Source: Sandaracinus amylolyticus (GTDB lineage Bacteria > Myxococcota_A > Polyangia > Polyangiales > Sandaracinaceae). From it: 64,000 nucleotides of DNA. The stretch is from the NCBI RefSeq assembly GCF_021631985.1, contig NZ_CP070225.1, positions 5,456,001 through 5,520,000 of the forward strand, in the 5' to 3' direction. Below, piece after piece: positions 9,255 through 17,532 of this stretch (position 1 is the stretch's first letter; each line of letters starts with the position of its first letter). The position numbers and the translations under genes are program-made. Under the pieces are notes generated by a model, which saw nothing but the letters and a program-made list of their open reading frames with translations, had not been told where the DNA came from and did no database searches.

Positions 9255-10433
9255 ATGTCGAAGCCCCGGAGCCGTCGCGATCGCGGCAAGGAGCGAGATC
9301 GCCCGCGAGCGAGGCCCGAGGGCCCGCGTCGCCCGGACGCGCGTCCGCCGCGGCCCGACGCGCGGAAGCCGCCGGACGACCGCGCACAGTCGATCGTCCG
9401 CGTGCCGGTCGAGCGCGGGAAGCCGCTCGACGGCGAGTGGCTGTGGACCACGCGTCCGGGCTCGGAGCAGGACCTCGTCGACGAGCTGAACATCGCGCTC
9501 GGTCGTGATCGCGCGCGCAGCGTCGGCCCCGCGCTGGTGCGCTCGAAGGGCGCGCCCACCGCGAAGGAGGGCGGCGTCGAGGTCACGTTCGCGCGTCAGG
9601 GCTTCCGCATCGCGGGCGAGGCGAGCGGCGAGCGTGATGCGATCGTGAGCTCGATCGCGGAGCGCGTGCGCCCGCTGATCGCCGGCACGTACGCGGTCTC
9701 GGCGTGGGTGCCCGACACCGATGCGCTCAACCCGCTTGCGCCCGAGGCCGACGCGATCGAGGCCGCGCTCGCGACGACGCTCGACGCGCAGGCGCCGGGC
9801 CGCGTCGCGATGACCGCATTGCCGCACGCGGGCGCGACGCTGGCGCAGGTCGCCCTGGTCGCGCGTGACCACGCGATCTTCGGCGCGAACGGAACCGAGC
9901 ATTTGCTCAGTTTCTCGCCGGGCGGTCGCGCGCGCATGCGCGTCGGTGGCGAGCGTCCCTCGCGCGCGGCGCGCAAGGTCGAGGAAGCGCTCGCGTGGCT
10001 CGGCGTGTCCCCGGGGCCCGGCGAGGTCTGCGTCGATCTCGGCGCCGCGCCCGGCGGCTGGACCTGGGTCCTGCTCGAGAAGCGCGCGAAGGTGATCGCG
10101 GTCGATCCCGCCGAGCTGCGCCCCGACATCGCGCGCCATCGCAACGTCGTCCATCACAAGGCGAGCGCGTTCCAGTTCGCGCCCGAGGAGCCCGTCGACT
10201 GGCTCTTCTGCGACATGGCGTGGCGCCCGCTCGAGGTCGCGCAGCTCCTCGCGAAGTGGGGCCGGCGGCGCTGGGCGCGCATCCTCGTCGCGAACCTCAA
10301 GCTACCGATGAAGACGAAGGCGAAGACCGTCGAGGATCTCAAGCAGGTCGTCGCGGGCGGCGGATGGACGCGCATCCGCACGCGCCAGCTCTATCACGAC
10401 CGCGACGAGATCACGCTGACGGCGCACCTCTGA
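9255..10433 (+). CDS. rlmM: 23S rRNA 2'-O-ribose methyltransferase RlmM
   Basis: The 392-residue product methylates the 2'-OH of a cytidine in 23S rRNA (C2498 in E. coli) using SAM. Residues 1-45 are a basic, Arg/Pro-rich extension that may bind RNA. The middle is THUMP-like, and the C-terminal Rossmann domain has VDLGAAPGGWTW (SAM motif I), CDMAWRP (catalytic Asp), NLKLPMK and RQLYHDRDEIT, which closely follow E. coli RlmM. The only oddity is the long basic N-terminus. The start is supported by the -10-like hexamer 8 nt upstream. Confidence 0.93.
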   Translation: MSKPRSRRDRGKERDRPRARPEGPRRPDARPPRPDARKPPDDRAQSIVRVPVERGKPLDGEWLWTTRPGSEQDLVDELNIALGRDRARSVGPALVRSKGAPTAKEGGVEVTFARQGFRIAGEASGERDAIVSSIAERVRPLIAGTYAVSAWVPDTDALNPLAPEADAIEAALATTLDAQAPGRVAMTALPHAGATLAQVALVARDHAIFGANGTEHLLSFSPGGRARMRVGGERPSRAARKVEEALAWLGVSPGPGEVCVDLGAAPGGWTWVLLEKRAKVIAVDPAELRPDIARHRNVVHHKASAFQFAPEEPVDWLFCDMAWRPLEVAQLLAKWGRRRWARILVANLKLPMKTKAKTVEDLKQVVAGGGWTRIRTRQLYHDRDEITLTAHL

Positions 10434-10453
10434 GCGCGTGCTACATCGCGCGC

Positions 10454-10873
10454 ATGTCGACGAGACCATCGCTCCTGCTGCTCTCCTTGGTCGCTCTCTC
10501 CATCACGTCGTGCGGTGCGCGACAGCGGCGCGTCGGGCCCGACCCGGTGCCGCGCGGCGAGTGGTGCGAGACCGTCGGTCGCACCTTCTGCAACTGGATG
10601 ATCGACAGCTGCTCGAGCGGTGAAGCGCTCTGGACCGACGGTGAGTACAGCTGCGAGGAGCGCTACGCGCAGCGCTGTGTCGGCAGCGGCAATCGCTTCC
10701 GCCCGAGCGGCCACAGCTACGACGAGCTCGCGCGCTGCGTCGACCTCTTCGAGCAGACGAACTGCCTCGAGCTCGGCATGACCCACGTGCGCGCCGACGG
10801 CGCCGGCAGCTTCGATCTCTCGCGCCTGCCGCCCGAGCTCGTGTCGAGCTGCGAGCTCGGCGCGGGACGCTGA
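10454..10873 (+). CDS. Small Cys-containing lipoprotein
   Basis: This 139-residue protein has a lipoprotein signal with lipobox SITSC, then a compact domain with several cysteines (including WCETVGRTFCNW and a Cys pair around SCEERYAQRC) that probably form disulfides outside the cytoplasm. I do not recognise the family. It lies 20 bp after rlmM with its own -10-like TACATC at 10442-10447, six nt before the ATG. Confidence 0.7.
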   Translation: MSTRPSLLLLSLVALSITSCGARQRRVGPDPVPRGEWCETVGRTFCNWMIDSCSSGEALWTDGEYSCEERYAQRCVGSGNRFRPSGHSYDELARCVDLFEQTNCLELGMTHVRADGAGSFDLSRLPPELVSSCELGAGR

Positions 10874-10919
10874 GCGTCGCGCGATCGCCGCCCTTTCTGC
10901 GATACAGTCGCGCTTCGGG

Positions 10920-11549
10920 ATGGCTTCCCTCCGCTCGCGCTTCCGAGCCGCGCTCCGCACCGTCGCGGTCGAGCGCGGCATCGGGTTCTCGCTGTACCAG
11001 CGCCTCGTCTCGAACAACGACGGCCGTGACAACGCGGAGTACCTCCGCCGTCACGGCGGCCTGCACTCGATGGGGCGCGACGTGATGATCGTGCCGGGGA
11101 CGACCATCACCGATCCCGCGTACACGCGCATCGGCAACAACGTCGTGCTCAGCAAGTGCGCGCTGATCGGGCACGACGGATCGATCGGCGTGCTCTCGCG
11201 CGCGTACAACCGGAAGCTCGATCGCGTCGGCAAGATCGACATCCGCGACAACGTGTTCATCGGCTTCGGCGCGATCGTGATGCCGGGCATCACCATCGGG
11301 CCCGACGCGATCGTGGCCGCGGGCGCCGTGGTGACGCGCAACGTGGAGCCAGGGACGATCGTCGCCGGTGTGCCCGCGCGCGACGTCGGCCGCGTCGCCG
11401 AGCTCGTCGACAAGCTCGAGCGCGAGTCGCGCGATCTGCCGTGGTGGGATCTGCTCGCGCGGCGCGAGGGCGACATCGATCCCGCCCTCGAGCCCGAGCT
11501 GGTGCGTCGCCGCGTGGCCGCGTTCTACGGCCGCGGCGACGCCGAGTGA
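10920..11549 (+). CDS. Hexapeptide-repeat acyltransferase
   Basis: The 209-residue protein carries left-handed beta-helix hexapeptide repeats (DNVFIGFGAIVMPGITIG, DAIVAAGAVVTRNV) ending in the GTIVAGVPAR motif typical of CatB/WbbJ-type acetyltransferases. These modify sugars, polysaccharides or small molecules with an acyl-CoA donor. An insertion with GHDGSIGVLSRAYNRKL lies between coils, and a C-terminal helical tail follows. A -10-like TACAGT ends 11 nt before the ATG. Its stop shares the palindrome TGATCGATCA (11547-11556) with the convergent lysozyme-fusion gene. The acceptor substrate is unknown. Confidence 0.85.
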   Translation: MASLRSRFRAALRTVAVERGIGFSLYQRLVSNNDGRDNAEYLRRHGGLHSMGRDVMIVPGTTITDPAYTRIGNNVVLSKCALIGHDGSIGVLSRAYNRKLDRVGKIDIRDNVFIGFGAIVMPGITIGPDAIVAAGAVVTRNVEPGTIVAGVPARDVGRVAELVDKLERESRDLPWWDLLARREGDIDPALEPELVRRRVAAFYGRGDAE

Positions 11550-11553
11550 TCGA

Positions 11554-13554
11554 TCACCAGCGCGCCTTCTTCCCGCGGATGTCGTAGTGGACGAAGGTCT
11601 TGTAGAGACCGAGCCCACCCTGCTTCATCCGCCCTGCCGCGATGAGCTCTTCGATCTTCGCGTGCACTTCCTTGGGCGTCATGCCCTTGACCTTGATGTC
11701 CGCCGCGATGCCGCAGAGGTGCTGGCTCTTCTTCGCGCCGCCGACCTTCTTGTTGTGCTCGGGGCTGCGATAGCCGGAGGTGATCGTGATCGGCGCGCCG
11801 ACCTCGGCGCGCAGCACCTCGAGCTGCGCCATCAGGAGCTGCACGTTGCCGCGCAGCGGGCGCGGGACGTCGACTCCGTCCTTCGAGCGGAATTCGCGTA
11901 GCGCGAAGTGCTCGGTGGACGCGTCGTCCGCCTCGCGCACCGGGCAGAAGTCGGGCGCGGTGACCGACTGCTGGTGCACGAGCGCCTCCTCGTCGACCTC
12001 TCCTTCGTCGTTCTCGTGCTCTCCGTCGTCGGTGTCGAACCCGCGGAGCCACTCGCTCTGTCCGGTCGAGAGCAGCCCGGTCGTGAACATCGTCACTTCG
12101 GCCTCGCGACGGCGCACCAGGCCGGGAAGCTTCTTGCCGCCCCCGTTGACCCACTTGCGCATTTCGACGGGCACAGCGTCGTAGTCGCCCTCGTTCAGCT
12201 TCTTGAGCAGCGTCGATTTGCCGAAATTCCCCTGACCGACGTTGTAGACGAAGCTCACCAGCGCATCGAACTGGTGCTGCGCGAGCTCGGTCTTCACGAG
12301 ATCGTTGACCACACTGGCCGCCTCGTTCGCGTGCGACGCGAGCAGCTCGGTCGCGCGCGCCTCGTCGATCCCACGGGCGTACGGAGCCTCGCTCGCATCC
12401 CCGTTGCACGGGCCGCGGTGCACCAGAGTCCCGTATCCGATCGTGCAGTGTCCCGCGGGATCGTCGTAGAGCTTCGAGCGGAACCCCTCGAACGACTTGA
12501 TGAGATCGACTGCCTTGCTCGACATCGCCCAGCTCTTCGAGCGCGGCTTCACGTCCATGCCCGCCGCGAGCGGGACGAGCGCATAGGAGAGCGCCGACAC
12601 GCTCTGCGTGAACGAGAGCCCGTCCGTCTGGATCGTGACCTGCGTGTCGCCTGCGAGGACCGGCGCGCTGTCGCGCACGAACTCACGGCTCGGGAAGTCG
12701 ACGAGCTTCTCGACGATCAGGCCCGCGACCGGGCTCGGCAGCACGCGATTCACCGCCTCGCGGACCACGGTGTTCATGGTCTCGATCGTCTTCCGATACG
12801 CGCCCGAGACCGCCTCGCCGAACGGCTGTCCACGCTTCCACGCGTCGAAGAAGAAGTACGTCGTGGGCTCGGGGAGGTAGTTGTTGCGCACCGTCCCTGC
12901 CGACGCCTTCGCGCCGATGTCGATCCACGCCGCGTTCAGCGACGCACCGACGCAATTCATCATGTACACACTGCGCAGTCGGATCGGATTGCCACCGTTC
13001 GCGCCGCGGATCGCGCGGATGTCGTGCGCGGTGACGCTCACTCCTCCGTGCACCGCGATCGACTCGTGACTGCCGTGGGTGAGCACCAGCAGATCGATGA
13101 CCTTGTTCGCCTTCGTGAAGTGCACGAGCGTGTCGCGCAGCGACGCGTAGAGCGCAGTGCCGTTCCGCAGCACCGTCACGTCGCCGTAGAGCTCGCCCTT
13201 GGTGCGCGCGTATCCGTTGATCAGCAGCTCGGCGGACTCGAGGATGTCGTCCGAGAGGCGCTTGATCCCCTGTCGGATCGCGCTCGCGAGCGCGCTCTTC
13301 GTGCTCGACGGAATCAGCGACGAGCCGGGGAGCAGATCGATCCACGCACCGACGTCGAGATCGATCCCGCCGTTCTCGATCAGCACGACGAGCGCGCGAT
13401 CACCCACCGACTGGGCGCGCGTGTACGAGCCCCAGCCGCCCGGCGCGAACGGGCTCTCGCCGAAGGGCGCCGAGATCCCGTCGCGCGAGCTCTTCGTCCG
13501 CAGTCGATCCAGCTCCGAGAGCTGGCGATTCAGAAGCAGATATCGATTCTCCAT
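11554..13554 (-). CDS. Caspase-like / GH24 lysozyme / M15 peptidase fusion
   Basis: This 666-residue protein combines three hydrolase-like modules. Residues 1-290 include VIDLLVLTHG (His160) and SVYMMNC (Cys201), each after a hydrophobic strand, as in clan CD (caspase-like) peptidases. Residues 345-490 are a T4-type lysozyme with Glu356, Asp365 and Thr371 at the exact spacing of T4 Glu11/Asp20/Thr26. Residues 545-666 are an M15 D,D-peptidase-like domain with His612, Asp619 and His656 as zinc ligands. There is no signal peptide or membrane segment, so release would need another route. It is the last gene of an eight-gene operon. The lysozyme and M15 calls are firm; the caspase-like call is tentative. 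Confidence 0.85.
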   Translation of the reverse strand: MENRYLLLNRQLSELDRLRTKSSRDGISAPFGESPFAPGGWGSYTRAQSVGDRALVVLIENGGIDLDVGAWIDLLPGSSLIPSSTKSALASAIRQGIKRLSDDILESAELLINGYARTKGELYGDVTVLRNGTALYASLRDTLVHFTKANKVIDLLVLTHGSHESIAVHGGVSVTAHDIRAIRGANGGNPIRLRSVYMMNCVGASLNAAWIDIGAKASAGTVRNNYLPEPTTYFFFDAWKRGQPFGEAVSGAYRKTIETMNTVVREAVNRVLPSPVAGLIVEKLVDFPSREFVRDSAPVLAGDTQVTIQTDGLSFTQSVSALSYALVPLAAGMDVKPRSKSWAMSSKAVDLIKSFEGFRSKLYDDPAGHCTIGYGTLVHRGPCNGDASEAPYARGIDEARATELLASHANEAASVVNDLVKTELAQHQFDALVSFVYNVGQGNFGKSTLLKKLNEGDYDAVPVEMRKWVNGGGKKLPGLVRRREAEVTMFTTGLLSTGQSEWLRGFDTDDGEHENDEGEVDEEALVHQQSVTAPDFCPVREADDASTEHFALREFRSKDGVDVPRPLRGNVQLLMAQLEVLRAEVGAPITITSGYRSPEHNKKVGGAKKSQHLCGIAADIKVKGMTPKEVHAKIEELIAAGRMKQGGLGLYKTFVHYDIRGKKARW

Positions 13555-13577
13555 GGCGCGTGCCTCGTCGTTGGGCG

Positions 13578-14438
13578 TCAGCGGTCCTGTCGGTCGAAGG
13601 AGTCGAATCGGTCGAGCGGCGCGACGTCGATGACGCCCCCGCTCTCGCGCGGCGCGCGCGCGGTCCGGAGCGTCGGTGTCGAGCTCTGGCGATCGAAGGC
13701 GTCGAATCGCTTCGCGAGCTCCACCGAGCCGAGGTCGTACGCCATCGCGTAGCGCATGTTCTCGGCGATCCGATCGAAGATCGCGTGCTCGCTCGATGCC
13801 GGCGCCGGCGGCGGAGGGGGATCGTGGCGTGGCGCGGGCGGCGTCGCGGCGGGCGCCGGTGCGCGCGGAGGGCTCGCCTCGGCCTGCGGCTCCTTGCCGC
13901 CGAGGATCGACTGGATGTCCGCGAGCAGCTCGTTGTCGCGCACCAGCGACTCGATCTGCCGCCGCGTGAACGCGCTCGCCGACGAGCTCGATGCGCTCTC
14001 GACGGGCGCGGGCTTCGCGACGGGCGCGGGCGGCGCTTCCACGGGCGCGGGCTCGCACGCGCACGGTCGCTCGGGCTTCGACGCGCTCCGCACGACCTCC
14101 TCCGCCGCGCGCGGGCCGAGGTCGTACTCGACGAACTCCTCCGCGGCCGCGTGGCCGGCCGAGAGCTGGTACTCCTGCCACTCGTCGCCCGGCGCGTGCT
14201 CGAGCCCGAGGTCGTACTCGATGAACGGGCGCTCGCTCGCCGACGCGCCGAGCTCGTACTCGATCCACGGCGCGTCCTCTCTGCGACCCGCGACCGCGAC
14301 CGGCGCTCCGTCGTCGAACGAGCGCGACCACGCGAGACGCTCCGCGCTCGCGCGCGGGCCCACGCCGAGCCGCGGCGGATGCCCTCCGTACGCCGACGAG
14401 AGCAGCTTCCTGTACTCGGCGAGAGCGTCGCGTCTCAT
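13578..14438 (-). CDS. Repeat-motif linker protein, unassigned
   Basis: I do not recognise this 286-residue protein. It is mostly low complexity but carries ordered short motifs. WIEYELG, FIEYDLG, WQEYQLS and FVEYDLG are spaced 14-15 residues apart (about 58-108), with a related AYDLG at 233-237. Two near-identical tags, FDAFDRQ (245-251) and FDSFDRQ (278-284), lie at the C-terminus. A predicted helix TRRQIESLVRDNELLADIQ sits between Pro/Ala-rich linkers. This suggests a scaffold or adaptor binding several copies of a partner. The ATG overlaps the upstream stop by four bases (ATGA), and the gene is followed 23 bp later by the lysozyme fusion. Confidence 0.65.
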   Translation of the reverse strand: MRRDALAEYRKLLSSAYGGHPPRLGVGPRASAERLAWSRSFDDGAPVAVAGRREDAPWIEYELGASASERPFIEYDLGLEHAPGDEWQEYQLSAGHAAAEEFVEYDLGPRAAEEVVRSASKPERPCACEPAPVEAPPAPVAKPAPVESASSSSASAFTRRQIESLVRDNELLADIQSILGGKEPQAEASPPRAPAPAATPPAPRHDPPPPPAPASSEHAIFDRIAENMRYAMAYDLGSVELAKRFDAFDRQSSTPTLRTARAPRESGGVIDVAPLDRFDSFDRQDR

Positions 14439-15184
14439 CGTGACCTCACGGCTCCTTCGCGGACCTGCATGCGGACGATGCAATACGGATCGAGCGTCAG
14501 GATCAGCTCGTTGTCGGGCCTCACCTCGACGTCGTCGCCCAGCTCGATCGTGAGCCGACGCGCGTCGTGCGCGCGCACCTCGCCGAGCTTCGCGTTGAAC
14601 ACCGCGACCGGCACGTGCGACGCGCTGATCGCGAGATTCTGACCCTCGATCCGAAGCACGCGCCGCCCGTCCGCGTCACGCTCGAGCGAGGCCTGGCTCA
14701 CGCGCGGCGGCGTGCTCCCCCGGCGCGCGCGCTGGATCAGGTTCGCGAGGTTCTTGTAGTCGAGGCCGCCTTCTCCGACCTTCTGCAGGTCGACGTCGCG
14801 CTTCTCGATCTGCTCGAGATCCTCGACCGACGTCACGCCGAGCCGGCGCAGCTTCTTCTTGGTCGCGGGATCGATCGGCACTGCGTCGATCTCCACGTCG
14901 CCCTTCTTCGGCGGTCCCTTGCTCGTCGCGCGCACCTGTTGATCGGTGATCGACGCGAGCTGGATCGAGAGCTTCGACGCGCCCGCTTGTCCGGGCTGCG
15001 CAGTGCGGAACTCGACCGCATCTCCGTCGTACGTCGGGAAGATCTGCAGCTCGAGCGCGACGTCCTTCACGGTGTACGTGAGCGGCTTGTTGATCGATTT
15101 GACGGCGAGTGTCTCGCGCGTCTTGTCGAGCTCGACGACCAGCGAGTCCACGAACGACTCGAGCTTCCACGCTTCATTCGCCAC
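14435..15184 (-). CDS. Unassigned protein with HhH-like and IPT-like parts
   Basis: This 249-residue protein starts at a GTG that overlaps the preceding gene by 11 bases. Residues 5-85 form a short helix and a beta-rich segment (SFVDSLVVELDKTRE then YTVKDVALELQIFP), a layout that recalls small domains found beside proteases in bacterial conflict systems (weak resemblance). Residues 104-154 (PATKKKLRRLGVTSVEDLEQ) look like a helix-hairpin-helix module. Residues 176-242 look like an IPT/TIG-type Ig-like domain (LRIEGQNLA). No enzyme motif is visible. In this operon it is most likely a binding or assembly component. Confidence 0.6.
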   Translation of the reverse strand: MANEAWKLESFVDSLVVELDKTRETLAVKSINKPLTYTVKDVALELQIFPTYDGDAVEFRTAQPGQAGASKLSIQLASITDQQVRATSKGPPKKGDVEIDAVPIDPATKKKLRRLGVTSVEDLEQIEKRDVDLQKVGEGGLDYKNLANLIQRARRGSTPPRVSQASLERDADGRRVLRIEGQNLAISASHVPVAVFNAKLGEVRAHDARRLTIELGDDVEVRPDNELILTLDPYCIVRMQVREGAVRSR

Positions 15185-15470
15185 GGCCGCTCTCCTCGCG
15201 GGTGACGACGGCGCGGAATCGCAGCACGTGCAGCACGGGCGCGACCGTCACGTCCACGCCGTAGATCGGCGGCGCGCACCCGAGCGACACGCGGCCGTCG
15301 TCGCCGACGATCACGTCGAGCTCGATCGGCGTCTCGACCTCGAGCGACTCGATCGACATCCGCACGCCCGCGTCGCGCGACACGATCTCGCCCGTGAGAT
15401 CGGTGTACGCGAGCAGGTTCTCGCGGAACGGCGCGAACGCCTCGTCGATGTCGCGCTCGCGATCAGCCAC
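15174..15470 (-). CDS. Small beta-rich protein, unassigned
   Basis: This 98-residue product begins with a short helix (IDEAFAPFRENLLAY) followed by beta strands (VRMSIESLEVETPIELDV and VDVTVAPVLHVLRFRAVV). The layout parallels the N-terminal part of the next protein, so the two may be distantly related. The GTG overlaps the upstream stop by eight bases (GTGGCTGA), and its own stop lies inside the next gene. The family is not recognised; the tight overlaps on both sides support its being real. Confidence 0.6.
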   Translation of the reverse strand: MADRERDIDEAFAPFRENLLAYTDLTGEIVSRDAGVRMSIESLEVETPIELDVIVGDDGRVSLGCAPPIYGVDVTVAPVLHVLRFRAVVTREESGRGE

Positions 15471-16497
15471 GCTCGGCTCCGCTCGGGACGAGGCTCGCGC
15501 GGGCGCGCGAGACGATGTCGTGTCCGTCGATCGCCGCGCTCGCAGGATCGGTGCTGGCGCGGCACGTGAGCAGATGGATGGCGATCGGCACCGGGAGCTC
15601 GACCGTGCGCTCGGTGCCGGCGACGTCACGCGACGTCACGCGGTGGAGCTCGAGCTCGGGGTGGATCCAGAGCGCGCCCGTCACGCCACGCCGCGCGTGC
15701 ATCGTCGCGCGCACGATTGCGAAGAGGTCGAAGCGCGCGAGCACGCCCGGGTCGGAGAGCACCGCGAGCCCCTCGGGCGAGAGCGGCGCGCGATCGAACA
15801 GGCTCGTCAGCAGCTCGTTCGTCGCGCCGAGCCCGAGCACCATGCCGCTGCGCATCCGCCCGGCGATGCGATGCGTGCTCGCGTCGGGATCGCTCGGCTC
15901 GAGCAGCGCGCGCGTCTCGAGCCGCTGATGTCCGGTCGCGCGCGCGTCGGCGCGCAGCTCGTAGCGACACGCGACGTCGAGCTCCCAGCGGAACGCACGC
16001 GCGTCGGGCGCGACGTCGCCTTCCCACACGCGGTGCCAGTACGCGCGGAAGCGGCGCGCGTCGTCGAGCACGACGCGCTGGCCCGAGGGCTCGAACCGCA
16101 CGATCGAAGGCACCGCCTCGCCGAGCCCACGCGAGCGCAAGACACTCCGAGGCAGGAGCGACCTCGCGCTCATCACGTCACTCCATTCGTCGGTGCGTGA
16201 CCCCGGCAGCGCATGGACTCGCACCGGTCGCGACCACGCGGGCCCGTTTCGCGCGGAGTCTCGATAGGTGACGAGCTGCACCACGCGCGCGCCGCGCCCG
16301 ATCCGCTCCGCCGGGATGCGAATCCGGAACACCGACGCGAACGGCCCGCCGTCGTGCCGCGCGAGCGGAGAGACGTAGTCGACCGTCTCCTCCGCGTCTC
16401 CGATGCGATATTCGTAGAACGCATTGGTCCCGATGTCGGCGACGAGCTCGACCCACCCTGGCGCCACGTCGCCCGGCTCCAGATGTGCGAGCGCCAT
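15463..16497 (-). CDS. Unassigned 344-residue operon protein
   Basis: I do not recognise this protein. It has no signal peptide or transmembrane segment and is a mix of beta-rich segments, with long Arg-containing regions such as ARVVQLVTYRDSARNGPAWS and a C-terminal part ending in strand-like LELHRVTSRDVAG. No catalytic motif was found. The ATG is 15 bp after the preceding stop and its end overlaps the next start. Its placement suggests a structural or binding role in the same complex or pathway. Confidence 0.6.
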   Translation of the reverse strand: MALAHLEPGDVAPGWVELVADIGTNAFYEYRIGDAEETVDYVSPLARHDGGPFASVFRIRIPAERIGRGARVVQLVTYRDSARNGPAWSRPVRVHALPGSRTDEWSDVMSARSLLPRSVLRSRGLGEAVPSIVRFEPSGQRVVLDDARRFRAYWHRVWEGDVAPDARAFRWELDVACRYELRADARATGHQRLETRALLEPSDPDASTHRIAGRMRSGMVLGLGATNELLTSLFDRAPLSPEGLAVLSDPGVLARFDLFAIVRATMHARRGVTGALWIHPELELHRVTSRDVAGTERTVELPVPIAIHLLTCRASTDPASAAIDGHDIVSRARASLVPSGAERG

Positions 16498-16512
16498 CTC
16501 CGTCGCTCTCGC

Positions 16513-17496
16513 TCAGGGCTTCGCGGGGCCGCCGCCCTGTCCGCCCGGGGCGGGAGGCTTGAGCGCCGCGACGCCGCCGTCGGCGTACATGTTCGCGAAG
16601 TTGTCGAGCTTGAAGTAATCGGTCTTGAACGCGATCTTCACCTTGCCCATCAACTTCGCCGACAGATCATCCGTCGCCGTCTTCTCCGACGTGTTGATCT
16701 GGATGTTCGTGTTCTGGACTCCCACGTTCGCGTCGAAGCCGAGGAAGCTGTACGACGCGTTCGCAGTGACGGTGTTGATGTTCTGATCGTTGTGCGTCTT
16801 CTTGCTGTTCCGGTTCGCGGTGATCTTGAACTCGACGCCCGCCTCGATCTCGCCCTTCTCGACGACGAGGCGCGTCACACCCATCAAGAGCACCTCACGG
16901 AGCGCGGCGCGATGCTCTTTGGCCATCGCGATCTTCGCGTCCATGATCCTCGCCTTCACCTCGTTGTCCTCGAGGTCGACCTTCTCGCCCTGCGGGTTCG
17001 TCAGCGAGAGCTTTCCGCCCGGCTCCATCTGCAGGTTGAACTGATTGCCCTTCGTCTCGGCGAGATAGGCGAACGCCTCGTCGTCGCCGACCTTCTTCAC
17101 GAAGTCGGCGGTGCTCTTCGTCGCCTCGCGCATCAGACGGATGAAGTCGTCCGTCTGGCTCTTCATCACGCGCAGGTTCGCGTCGAACACCGCCTTGAGC
17201 AGATCGGCGACGAACTTCGGGAAATCGACGCTGTCGACGAGCTCGTTGAACGCCGCGGTGCTGCCCTGGAATCCGGGGTCGTAACCACCGAATCCCATCT
17301 CCGCGCCAGGGCCCTTGTCGGCGAACGCGACCGAGAGGCCCTGTTCACGCGCGAGCTTGTCGGCGTTCTGTTGGACGACGTGGAGGTAGATATCGCGCTG
17401 CTCGTCGACCGACATCGCGGCGAACGACGTGCTCCTCGCGAGCTGCGCGCGCGCCATCTGACGCGCGCGTTGTTGGATCTCCTGCGGAATGTCCAT
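16513..17496 (-). CDS. Unassigned 327-residue protein, helical then beta-rich
   Basis: The N-terminal half is helical (QEIQQRARQMARAQLARS, FVADLLKAVFDANLRVMKSQ). The C-terminal half is beta-rich, with VLLMGVTRLVVEKGEIEAGV, a stretch rich in Asn/Lys/Thr, and a closing VKIAFKTDYFKLDNFANMY. I recall similar C-terminal patterns in uncharacterised bacterial proteins but cannot name a family with confidence. The tail is Pro/Gly-rich. The ATG at 17496 with a purine-rich GGTGAGAACCGAG upstream was preferred to the GTG at 17508. It lies 36 bp after the 646-residue gene. Confidence 0.65.
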   Translation of the reverse strand: MDIPQEIQQRARQMARAQLARSTSFAAMSVDEQRDIYLHVVQQNADKLAREQGLSVAFADKGPGAEMGFGGYDPGFQGSTAAFNELVDSVDFPKFVADLLKAVFDANLRVMKSQTDDFIRLMREATKSTADFVKKVGDDEAFAYLAETKGNQFNLQMEPGGKLSLTNPQGEKVDLEDNEVKARIMDAKIAMAKEHRAALREVLLMGVTRLVVEKGEIEAGVEFKITANRNSKKTHNDQNINTVTANASYSFLGFDANVGVQNTNIQINTSEKTATDDLSAKLMGKVKIAFKTDYFKLDNFANMYADGGVAALKPPAPGGQGGGPAKP

Positions 17497-17532
17497 CTCG
17501 GTTCTCACCGTCGTTGAGGTCCGGAGGAGCGA

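Noticed and set aside
5381-9586. 1401-residue open frame on the minus strand opposite the RND pump
   Set aside because: It is a shadow of the pump gene produced by the strong third-position GC bias; its translation is low-complexity Arg/Ala/His/Asp sequence without domains.
13555-14331. In-frame N-terminal extension of the lysozyme-fusion gene by about 260 residues
   Set aside because: It is Arg/Ala-rich low complexity and overlaps the better-supported gene at 13578-14438 in another frame; the ATG at 13554 starts a normal protein-like sequence.
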